Part shown: positions 42,501 through 54,500 of the stretch, one piece after another
Layout: every line of letters starts with the position of its first letter
Position numbering within the stretch: the first letter of the stretch is position 1
Assembly: GCA_002633005.1 (NCBI GenBank)
Contig: NMRA01000184.1
Location: 627,407 to 691,406, forward strand
DNA: 64,000 nt
Direction of reading: 5' to 3'
DNA from: Phoronis australis
Lineage: Eukaryota; Phoronida; Phoronidae
Position numbers and translations under genes: made by a program
The notes under the pieces: generated by a model
Databases searched by the model: none
Told to the model about the DNA's origin: nothing
What the model saw: the letters and a program-made list of their open reading frames with translations, nothing else

Positions 42501-45500
42501 TTCGCATAAAAAGTGCTTATTTAGTTAGTATTTATGGTATTCATTTCATATTAACTAGTTGAAACCTCAAAAACTAAGAAAATGCATGGTGGGAACTCTC
42601 TAAGAAAAATTCGAGTTTTATCATAAAATTGACCTAAATTTAAAAATTGTCTTAGCTAAGAAGGGGCTCCAGTGACCGGTTGCATGAAACAGTCCCAAAT
42701 AGGGACTCAACTAAGGCCCTTAAATGTTTTTGGGTATTTGTGTCTTTATGGACTCACAGATGCAATATTTTTATATCATTTCATCTTTATTATGAGCTCC
42801 TCTTTGATTAATGACATTTTCTAATAATATAGCTAAAAACTGAGCCCTGAGTTCATTGAAAATAAATAGGGATTCAGTCCTTAAATTGGGGGTGTTGCAT
42901 GAAAAGATCCCTACTTATTTTCGATAATTTTTACAATTCAACGTAGAGTTCACTCCTGATTTGTATCAAAGTCAAAAGTTGACTTCATAATGAAACTAAA
43001 ACAATACAATAAAGGGCAATCGATGTTTTCACAACTCCAAAAGTCCGCAGTAGATTTAGGGACCTTAGTTGAGTCCCTATTTGGGACTACTTCATGCATC
43101 CGGGCACAGAACCACAAAACTATTTTTTATTCTCTTACGTTACCAGTTAAATGCACTCAAATTACCCTGTTGTTCAACGCTTCTGAAAAGAAACAGAATT
43201 TATCTAGGCTTGGGGCCTGTCTCCCGAAAATTCTCGTTGGAAATTATTTTCTTGTCTACGACGAATAAATGGTCCGGTCGGTTGCTCGTTCATGATGCTG
43301 CGAAGGTAAAGAGCATTTGCATCGAAACCCAGAATCTTTGACACCATCTTTGGCATTTTTCCCACTTTCTCCATCTCCCTTTATCGGGCAAATGGCCAAA
43401 CGTCAACCTTTTGCCCTACTTCCGATGACGTCACAGGTATGTCTCACAGAATCTCGCGTTATTGTTATTAACTCGCAAAAGGACTATTCGGTTTACTTAT
43501 ATCGCTGGCGTTTGAGGTCTCTCTACACACATTGCGTAGGACCAAATGTAGTATATAGACGATAATTCATTTGCGCCGTGTGTATGTCCAGTTGTTTGGT
43601 TCGAAATGCACGTAGCGAGCCTAGTATCAAGAAAGGCATGTTTGTCAAAATTTGTGTAAATATCCAGCACATGTTTCAAGTGAAAAATTCGCAGACGGAT
43701 TCAAAAGTTTTGTTAGCCCTCGGGTTTGCATCATCCCAGACTTTATATTACGATTATGTAAAGATTTATCAAAGTTCAGACGATGCTTTGTGTACATTTG
43801 TGTTCGAAAATTTCAAGTAATCTTTTGCATTCATCCACTTTTGTCTACTTCTGTGTACTGTTCTTAATACACGGTTAAACATGAAGTTTTTTCTCTCTTA
43901 GTTGGTCACACTTTGCATTCATCTACTTTTTGTCACTTTTGTATGCTGTTAGTGATACACGGTTAAACATGAAAAGTTTCTTTTCTCTCTTAGTTGGTCA
44001 CAATGTTTCCAACACCATGTATAGCTATCTGCAAGAGAGGTGCGCATTCACTTACTTTTATCCCAAAAGACAAGTTTTCGACGACAGCGTCACCATTGGA
44101 CATTTAATTCGGGACATTTTAGTAATAATTTGCTACTTGTACAGATAATGGTGTGTGAACGTCTTTGTTCATTTTTGTAGTGTTTTCGAATGTTCTTTGT
44201 TATTAATACACGTTTCAACAATATTAGGTTTATGTTCTATTTTAGGCGGTTACATCTTGGTATTAGTATTATTAGTTTAGTACAGTTTATACTTGGGTTA
44301 GACTTTACGCGACATCTGTTGTTGAGTTAGGTGGTTCTCTCCTTATCGTCTTTTAGTGGTTATACGCGTTGTCTGTTTTTGAGAAATGAGAACAATATAC
44401 AACGGCGACACGTGGGGCACGCGAAATAAGGTAATCCACCTTTTGTTCTCCCTATTTTTGTAATCCCTTTGTAATCCCTATTTTGTTTCGGCTCTCGATC
44501 TGTTGAACAAACACGACGTTATCTTTTCATAACATCCAGGTGCAGGACGGTGTCACAACCTCACTTACCTGATGACGCCATCAGTCACGTGATTTCCGAC
44601 TTGACCTTCCGGTTCACCGACGTCTTAACTTATGACCTTGACCTTGGATCGAGGTGCTTCTCTTACGGGTCTAATTAAATCTATTACGTAATGAGGTGTG
44701 ACGTCATTGACACTTCCGTCTGATAGGCGGATGACGTCCCTTCCGAGTGCATCCATCCCATGTTACCTTTGACCTTTCCCCTTTTGACCTATGCCCTTTG
44801 ACCTATGACCTTTTACCGAGGAACCTCCCAAACGGGGCGCCAAAACCTCTTACTATACTACATTCAGAGTTGATTTCTAATTAAAATACTGCGTACTGTT
44901 CGTCACATGGAATATCTATGTCTACTTTATCAATGTTCTTCTTCCAGACAAGTTTGTACTAATCGAGTAATTTTGTTCTGACGTGACTACGAATTTATAG
45001 GTCCAACGTCCGTCTGATTATAGTTTTACAAGCGATCTTCACTTTTCTTTTGGGATGGTGCTATGCGGCCTTCAAACAGAGCCGTTGGTTGTAACTGTTA
45101 TCTTGAGGTATAATTTGAAATATTTTCCAAAGAACCGCCTTAGGAATTCATTGGTCACTCAAGCCAGGTCTTCATTCAAGCGCCGGCTCAATAGGAAAGA
45201 TTGAATGAAAACAAAGAAGATGGCAGTATATAACACTAAAATAGACTTGTGCTTTGAGCTAACTTGAATGCAAACGTCCCGTGGAGTACGTAAATCATGC
45301 TGTTAAAGTCCTAGCAGACTGACAGAATTTGAATCCTCGTTGTTCAAGGTATGTTGATGCGAGTTTTAAAACCAGCGATAAAAAATTAAACTTTTTAGTG
45401 TTCAGCTCTGCAAACTCACCGGGCCAAATTCCGGCAAAACAGTTTCCATCGGCTTTTCGCCCATCATATATTTTGTTGTGTGACCGAGCAAAGGCGACCA

Positions 45501-48500
45501 CACGACAGTCAACAGGCGAGCTATATAAACCAGATATCACACGAGGATCGAGTTCTATAACTGTTTAGCCAAAACCAAGTGCTCTTATAAAAATGCATGG
45601 CGATATCTTGCGGAGATCTTGTTTTTCTGGAGATACACTGGGGTTACTGGACTCCATGATCCAGGTACCGCTACTGAATTGTGACGTTGAGGATGGTGCG
45701 CATAATCACAGATTTTTTGCATTGAGAATATAGAGTTGCCGATTCATTAAGTTGGTCTATGGTGAAACAGCCACACAGGTGTCCGGAATGTCCACCATAG
45801 TTCTGGAAACCCTGTATTTGTCGCAGTTAGTAGCGTTATCTAGTAACACACTTCAGCGGATGACTGTTGACAATCGAACTAAACACATAATCTAATAAGA
45901 TATCGTCCTTCTTCAGCCACTGGTCATAAAACCCAGGTGAATGAGTGTTTGCAGTTTGAGAATGCGTCTGTGTTTTAGAATCGATGGCTTATTTCTCCTA
46001 CTTGCTTTTGTGGGATTATCGTTTGCTGATGAAGTGGCCGACTTAGAAAATATCGCCAGTGAGTTTTGGACATGGCGACTTCGTGACGATCCTGAATTTG
46101 CGACGCAAAGTGGAATTCACGATTTTGATGATAACCTTAGGTCATACGACTATGGACAGTTTCAAGTACGAAAGGAGAAATGCGAAGTGCTTTTGGGGAA
46201 ATTGAGAAGAATTGACACCAGTAAACTTTCAAGTTCTTCTAAGCTTTCGTTTGACGTTTTGGAGGACAATCTTATGGTCTTCATCGACGGATTCCAGTGG
46301 CGAAACTATGGGAACCTTAATCCAATTAATTTCCTCGAGGGAATTCATATGAATATGGATTTTTTTGTGTCGCATATGGATTTCAAGAACAAGGTAGACT
46401 ACGACTTTTATTTGAAGAGACTGCGTGCATTGCCAACTCAGGTAACTCAAATAATCGGCCTCATGGAACGAGCTATACAGGAGGGAACAACCAACCACAA
46501 TGTATCCGTTCTTAGAGTTCCTTCTCAGATTGACTCGCTGATCAATAGGAGCACTGAGGATTTAGCCGCTTACAAACCATTTAAAGATACACTTACCAAC
46601 ATCACTAGCATAAACAACACTGAAAAACAGGACCTTAGAACCCGGGCTAAAACCGTGTTATCCACTATGGTTGTACCTTCTTTTCAAAACCTTTCTCGGT
46701 TTATGCAGAATCAATACATTCCTAAGTGCAGAAATACATACGGAGTCGGCGGTCTTCCAAGAGGAGAGGAATACTACAAAGCTTGTTTAAAATGGCATTT
46801 GTCCACAGACATGACACCCGAAGAAGTTCATCAGAAGGGACACGATGAAGTAAAACGCCTAGAAGAAGAAATGCTGAAAATAGCAAGACGAAATGGATTC
46901 ACAGGTACAACGTTGGCGGAGTTTTTCGGTATTTTAAGAAACGATTCAAGATTTTACAGAAACTCGTCACAAGAGTTACTGGATATGTACAATGAAATTA
47001 TTTTCCAGAGAATTAAACCGCAGTTACCAAAACTTTTTAACGACATTCCAAATTACCCTCTTGAGGTGAAGCCCATGGAGTTTGACGGTCCTGGTGGATC
47101 ATATTCTTCCGCCGCCGAGGACGGTTCACGACCTGGAATATTTTGGGTTAACTTGTTCAACCCTGAGAAACGGGCAACGTTCGATATGGCTTCTTTGTCG
47201 CTTCACGAAGCCGATCCAGGACATCACATGCAGATTAGCTACATGATACGAGAAAAGAATCCATCTTTCCGTAAACATTTGGACTTCAGCAAATATTTCG
47301 CATGTCCTTTCCACTTCCCGTTTTTCACTGCTTATACCGAAGGATGGGCGCTATACGCGGAAGATCTCGGAATTGAGATGGGAAGTTACATTGACGACTA
47401 TGAACTTTTCGGCAAGTACTCGTCGGAAATGTTTCGCGCGTGTCGCCTTGTAGTCGATACTGGATTGCACGCAAAGGGTTGGTCACGTGACCGGGCTGTA
47501 AATTTCATGGTGGAACATACCTTTGACCTGAGATCGCAACTGGAAATAGAGATCGATAGATACATCACGTGGCCAGGACAGGCATGCGCGTACAAGATAG
47601 GCCAATTGAAATTTCAAGAATTGCGAAGCAAAGTCCAGAACACACTCGGAGAAGCATTTGACGTCGCTGAGTTTCATGATGTCGTTTTGAGAATTGGAGC
47701 AGTTCCTTTGAGAATTTTGGAACGACGCGTCGACGAGTGGATACAAGATAAGAAAGTATCGACAACGACCAAACCTACATCAAACGCTCTTATGACCCAG
47801 CCAATTTACTGGACTTTAATGGTTGCACTATTCTGCAATTTATACACGACGTACTTTTGAGATTTCACTGAATCGTTGAGTAAAACGCCGCGGATATCAA
47901 ATGGACCAAAAACGAAAATTTACATTTAATTAAATTTACTTACCAATCGGTTAGAAATCGGTCGCTTGCGTCTAACCGTATATACAGTTAAAGTGCAGCA
48001 TTAGTGGACAGTGGGTTTTCAGGAGTGTCGTCAACTTTTTTCTCTCGAAAATTGTATTTGGGTGCCTCTGTCTACCAGTGAATGAATGTATAAAAGTTTG
48101 ACGTCACCACAAGGCCCTGCCATCATATAAAATTTTTGCTTCTCTTACTCAGACACATGAATTATTTATGTCATACTTATGGACTTAAAAATCAGTAAAA
48201 TTATTTTTTCTAAATCATATTACAGGGGATGAGCTATTCACTCAGCCAGTTGGTTCAGGTACCAGTAAGCTAAGCATTTTGCTTAAGTCAAGGCGTGACA
48301 AAAGACTCATAGCGCTTGAATAAACTAACCCAACTGGCATATTTCACTGACCATTTTCCTTGATTTGTAGTTAATTGGCATAGAGCTATATGCTTAGCTT
48401 AGCTTACTCAGTTACTTAAGCCAGCTGACTGAGTGCCACAAAGCACCTATGTATACACCACGCCCTAGTCTGATCAGACTAGCTTCCAACAGACTGTTTT

Positions 48501-51500
48501 TGGTACGTCGTCAGCACTCAGTTAATGCGCCGCTTGGCTCCATTGGCTAGACCCATGTGTGTTTTATCGCTATTGGCCATTTCAATTTTATGACTAGATA
48601 CATCTCGTATAGATGTGCGTAAACCAGGACCTTGGACTTGGCTGTTGCCACTCACCGTTGAGATTAGTAATATAGGAGACAAGTACGCCAGGGAGATAAG
48701 GAAGGAGTCCTTTACTTTGTCAAGCTTTGTGTTATATGGTTTTGACAGCATTGACCTTAATCTTGTATGAAAATTAATGTGAGTGAGGTACCTGGGAGCG
48801 GTTCGTTATTAATTACTCTGGAACAGTATTTTCGTTATCATCATGTAACTTTGTGTCTGGGGTGTTTCACTATACGTAAACAAGTACCGGAAATTTCAGA
48901 TAGTAAGCTCCAGGATGTACACGCATATTTGGAAAATCGCATTTTTACATTCCTGGAACCCAAAATTTCAGTCCGATATACTTTCGGAAACGTATAACCT
49001 ATAAACGGATGTTGCGTTATAAAAAGGTAAAAAATAGTTCTAAAGCGTCATTACAAAAGAGTTTGTAAGACTAATGGCTGGCATGAATAAATGGTTGTTT
49101 GACTGACACACATGGACACTGTACATTTTGGGTTTGCGGAAATTCTCCGTTTTATTCGCTATCCCTTAAACGGGATGAGATGTTTTTTGATTGGCAAATG
49201 TGAAAATTGTCAATTACGAAGCAGTGATGAAATTGGAAGATCGTTGACGGTTTTAAACAAAACTGGTTGCGGTAACATCTTAGACTAATCGAAAATTTGA
49301 GCATGAAAATCAGTTATTTAGACAAGGAAACGTTTGACCTCGCGCATGTATAGTTACCTTTTATTGACAATGCAAAGCATCACGTTCCTTCACAGCCCCT
49401 TCTCGTGACCACGAGAGTGGCGCTGCAAATGTCAACGCCATACATTAAGCTCAAGAGAAAACAATTCAGGGAAGACAATTTTATTAATGACTCAGTTCAT
49501 GACAGACATTCAGGTAAACACAGTTCAGCACAACGGTCTAGCCTTCATGGCAAACATTCCGAATAACTGACTCTGTGCCGTAGCAAGGGGGTCCACATGC
49601 AGAATGGTGAATGTTGACCAAGACCCTTTTGTCTATCTGACGTCACACGCATGCTGGCGCCTCTAGCGGAGGTCACAGGACCGAGTTCATGGACCAGTTT
49701 GTGGAAAGCCAAGTGTCAATGGAGTCCGACAGGCGAACCGACTTGTATTGTAGGACGTTTAGTCATTGCTTTTTGCAAAAAAAGGAATGGTATATAATGT
49801 CAACTTCGAGTAGATATAATTGTGAATGTCTTATTAATGGTTATCAGTCACCAGTTAGGCAGATGAGAAACGTCGTTTTTTTATGAAACACTAAGGGAAG
49901 TTTTCGAGCAACTTTTGTTTATAGTTCTGGCTGTGCCAGTGAACCACAAAATACTGTTTGCTACATCAAGTGCTAATCTTTTTCGCACCAATTAATCAAA
50001 ACAGTTCTTGCCAAGTTAGATCACTGGCAGCTAGGCAAGAATAACCTGCTAAAACGTGTTGTAGTCGGGTGGAAAAATATTAACATCTGGGGATTCATAA
50101 TTCAGTAAAAATTTCTGTGAAGTAAAATTTTGTCTTAGGTTGATATTTTGTATTGAAATGGATAATAATCAGAATATTACAGGCTCTACAAGGGCAGGTC
50201 AATAGCGGAGTTACAACGCCGCCATATTGGAAATGGGTCAGAATGTTGCATTGTGGTTAAGCCGGTAAACAAGTACGTCGGCAAGCGTGGGGGCGAACCG
50301 GCCACAGGGAGGTTATACGTGTTGTGTGCCTTGCTGCTATAATACCAGTTAGCGAGATAAAGAATTTAGTTACTACCTGTTTCCCAAGGATCAAGAACTG
50401 CGTTAAACATGGGTCAGACACATCGGTAGAGCTTGTAGCAAAGGCCGACTTAGTGAATTCTTTACGACTTCGTAGCATTAAGTATGCAGCACTCATTTTG
50501 AGGGCGGCAAGAAAACGTATCTTGGAAACTGCCCAACAATATTTCCCTTGAAAGAAACAGTAATAAATACTCCACGGCGGTTGGTAGTGAAAAAAACTTG
50601 TTTTCGCTTGACCAGAACCAAGCCAAGATGAGCAATTTTGAGGATAATCACGGCCTCTGCACAATCACCTGTTCTGGGTCGACTCACTTAACGTACGCAC
50701 ATATGCATTAACGCGCTAAGATAAAGCGTGCAGAATATTATTATTTACTTTCTACAAAATTGTGGTGCATTGCTATCAAAATTCATAGAAATTACAAAAT
50801 GAATTTCTGTGTACTTGATAGTAGGACAAAGGTATAAAACAGAAGTATGGCACATTACATGTAGAAAATAATGAGACCGACAAATTATCCGCGCTACCTA
50901 TGTATCAGCGTTCATTGTGAAATGAATGAGTTGTACTTCTCTTCATAACATTGAAACATAAAACAATTGACCAACGTAATTTTTTGAGGAATGCACAATA
51001 TTTTTGACTGCTTTAGCATGTTTAATTAACTTCATATTCAATCGCAGAAATTCAGACATAACATACTCTCTAGTCTCGGGGCAGCTTCGCTATAAGGGTA
51101 CAACTTACTGCTGGTTTTTCACTAGAATAAAATGTACCCCCACGGAAACAGTTCCAGTGTTACCATGGTAACCGATATTTCAGTGTCTGTGCCGTTTTTA
51201 CTTACATTGGTCATGAACCTATCATGTGATATCAAAATTGTTTAGAAAAGATTCTATTTGAAGTAGAAACTGGAGTAGAAAATTGGTCAAAAATGACTCA
51301 TTCCACACCAAGAAATTGCCTCATTTTGCTCCCAAGAAGACTTCCCTTGTATCTCCTATACCACCAAACTTTGTGGTGTCATACTTCACCCATTTTCTCT
51401 CATCCCTAATGTGATTTATTAGACTAAACATGAATCTGAATGGCTGACCCCGCACCTTGCCGCTTGTTGGCTGTACGGTGGTCGGTGGATCCGTGGACTG

Positions 51501-54500
51501 ATACTTAACTCTGCCAGCTACTACCACGCAGGTTCCTGGTTTGATTCCGCGCTGGGGCGATAAAAGACACTTTTTTCACCGATGATGTCACTTATTACAA
51601 TACATAGCGGGTTCCAATCAAATATCAATAAGCACCTTATCAAGTTCCTGGATATTCATGATTTTGATATCTCTTTTTATTAAAGAAAGTACAATTGATT
51701 TGGATTTTGGGTCAAATCCGACTACTACAGAGTCCCCTTGGTGGTAATTTTGCTTTCCTGTTCGTTTGTCTTGGTATCTATCAAGCTTCTTGATAAATGT
51801 TCATGAAGTTTGGCAAATCAGTATCACGTAGATGACAGCACAAGACCCGTTTCAGATGGATTTGACCTGAACTGCGCCCCCTAGTGACATTCTTAGTGGT
51901 TTTGTGGCTGTTTTTTGTCACCCGCCTCCCGTTATCTTGACAATTGTTGGAGGAATCGCGATAAAAGGTGACAAGTGTGTTCATTTCTCTCTGACTTGCT
52001 TTTCACCACCAAGAAGCGATTTTTAGTTTTGTAGCGCTCCCTTAAAATAACGATCACACTTACATACGATGCTCATGCTGGGCGCATATCAACGCTAGGC
52101 GGCGTTGCTCTAGTTTACAAAAAAGCTGCAAGTCAATCCTAGTTGATGACATTTCTTTTGGCCAAAATTTGTGTGCGAACTTTAAAATCAGCGCATGTGT
52201 AAACAACGACACATTGATTGAAGTAGCGGTTTATTCTATATCAACCGTTCTCAAGACTAAAGACAAAAGTTCGCAATATTCCAGTCTGGTGACACATGTG
52301 GAGAACATACTGTCAAAATGCATTGTGAGAGGAGAGGTCAGAAATCATTACAGATGTAAATCAAATGAACCAATGGTTCTATTGAGATAGCTCTCAGCAT
52401 GATTCAACCGTATATGCCTCTATATCTTCAAAGGTCCTCAACGTATTTTCATAAAATTTGGTATACAGGCATCTATTACTGACGCTATCCTCCCGTTTTC
52501 TGATAGATTTGACGTAGTTTGCGCCACCTAGTGGCAATTTTTTCTATTTTCGAGTTTTGTTTTTTGACGTCCACCCCTCTACCAACCAAACCGCTCTAAG
52601 AATGATTGTGAAAATTGGCATAGTATGTTCTTAAAATGAGGAGTAAAGATGACGATGTTTTTCGCACGACTTCGACTACTGTTGCGCCTCCTAGTAGCAG
52701 TTTTTTGGCGCTCATGGCTGTATTTCTTAAACCGTTTGCAGGATCTCCACTAAATCTAGCAATTGTATTTGTATGATGTTAACAACACGCGACGAAGACT
52801 TTAGTACGGATCTGACTACCGGTGTGCTCCCTGCGGCAACTTTATTCTTTTACGTTTACCTCTGTATCTTCAAAGGTCTTCAAAAGATTTTCATAAAATT
52901 TGGAATATTGGCATCTATTGGTGAGATGGCGATATTCTCCCGTTTTCGGATGGGATCGGGGTATTTTGCGCCACCTAGTGACCATTTTTCTATTTTCGAG
53001 TCTGTTTTTGGCGTCCACCCGTCTATCAACCAAAGCATTCTAAGGAGGATTTTGAAAATTGGCATATATGTTCTCAGTATGAAGGGGGCAGTGGTAGTTT
53101 TTTTGTTTTGTTTTGCGCCCATAGCTGTATCTGCTAAACCCACTGCACGCCTTCTTTATTAAATGTAGTAAGTGTATTTATATGAAGCTAACTACAAACG
53201 ACGACGACTTTCAGGCGGATCCAACGAAAGCTGTGCACCCTAGTGGCAATTTCACTTCTCCGTCTTTGATGAGATTTGGCAAATAGCTTTTTTTTAAAGA
53301 AGCAATGACGTGTTCCAGTTTTTGGATAGATTCAACGTTTTTGCACCATCTAGGGGTCATTTTTATGATACAAATGAACAACCCTAGAAGTCACGTTTGC
53401 GGTGCATTCGTGGGCACATTTCAACGCTCTGCATTGCTCTTCTACTGAATCTAGAATGCACTCTAGATTCAGAGTGAGTTATTACGCTGTTAGCTTGCTC
53501 ATGCGCACCTTAATGCTATGGGCCCTCGCTTGAGACTGTATATTTTTCAGATAAACAGAGTAACGATACGAGATTACTGCAGACTTCTGAAAGACCCGTT
53601 CATTCTTGTGGCGCTCGGTTTCGGGTTTGTGCAGCATTTTGGCCTGGGAATCTTCTTGGCAACGGGCCCCGCTTGGATGCTGTTTACTTTGAAGGCACAG
53701 CAGTGGGAAATTGGTGAGGCTAAATCAGAGAGAACAGTTGTAGGCGAGAAAAATTGACGAAAAAGCATTGATCGTATGTCTGAGTTAGTGAAACTTTGGT
53801 GGGTCTCAATTAAGGGTAAATGGTTTAAAAAGAAGTTTTTAGAATGACCGAGAAGACTTAAAAGTCATCAAATCGTCTAATTATCTCTTGAAGATTTTTT
53901 TTTAGGGCTTAGAACTGCATAATCCTGCATGTAATAAAATTTTGGCCTCTGAGTCATTATGGCCTCTGAGTCATTATGGTCTCTGAGTCATTATGGCCTC
54001 TGAATCATTGTGGCCTCTGAGTCCTTATGGTCTCTGGGTCATTATGACCTCTGAGTCATTATGGCCTCTGAGTCATTATGGCCTCTGAGTCATTATGGCC
54101 TTTGAGACGTTATGGCCTCTGTGTCATTATGGCCTCTGAGTCATTATGACCTCTGAGTCATTCTGGTCTTACCGCCTCAGTCACATTCTGAATCTAAACA
54201 TGACATACGGTATTTTAGTACATGTACCTCGGTGAAAGTCACTGTTATTGTGTATCAATGAACTTCGTTCCACCACCACTTGAGTTTTCACAACCCGTTG
54301 ATCGCTGCTTAGCACCTAATATTCTGTGAAATGCAGCTGGCTCCAAAGTTCCGAGAGATTATCAGACTGCAGTGTGTTGTACATTGTACATAATGTTCGC
54401 ACGTTTACTTTTGCGACGGGTCTGAAACATTGTCCATGAGCCACATGCTTTATGGATTAATTGTAACTATCTATGCTTTTTATTGCTTTTTATTTAGGAA

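Larger units (their letters stand above)
24484..53550 (+). other. Transporter intron 8 (about 29 kb) containing nested genes
   Basis: The donor gtaagc at 24484 and the acceptor tatttttcag before 53551 join exons 8 and 9 in phase 0 across the centre of the MFS protein. The intron holds two intronless DUF885 genes in the same orientation, a Kolobok-like element and several repeats. An assembly misjoin cannot be excluded, but both half-proteins and their phases fit a single gene. Confidence 0.8.

Noticed and set aside
51480-51560. tRNA-like B-box (ggtttgattcc) suggesting a tRNA or tRNA-derived SINE
   Set aside because: No A-box at proper spacing and no cloverleaf could be drawn.
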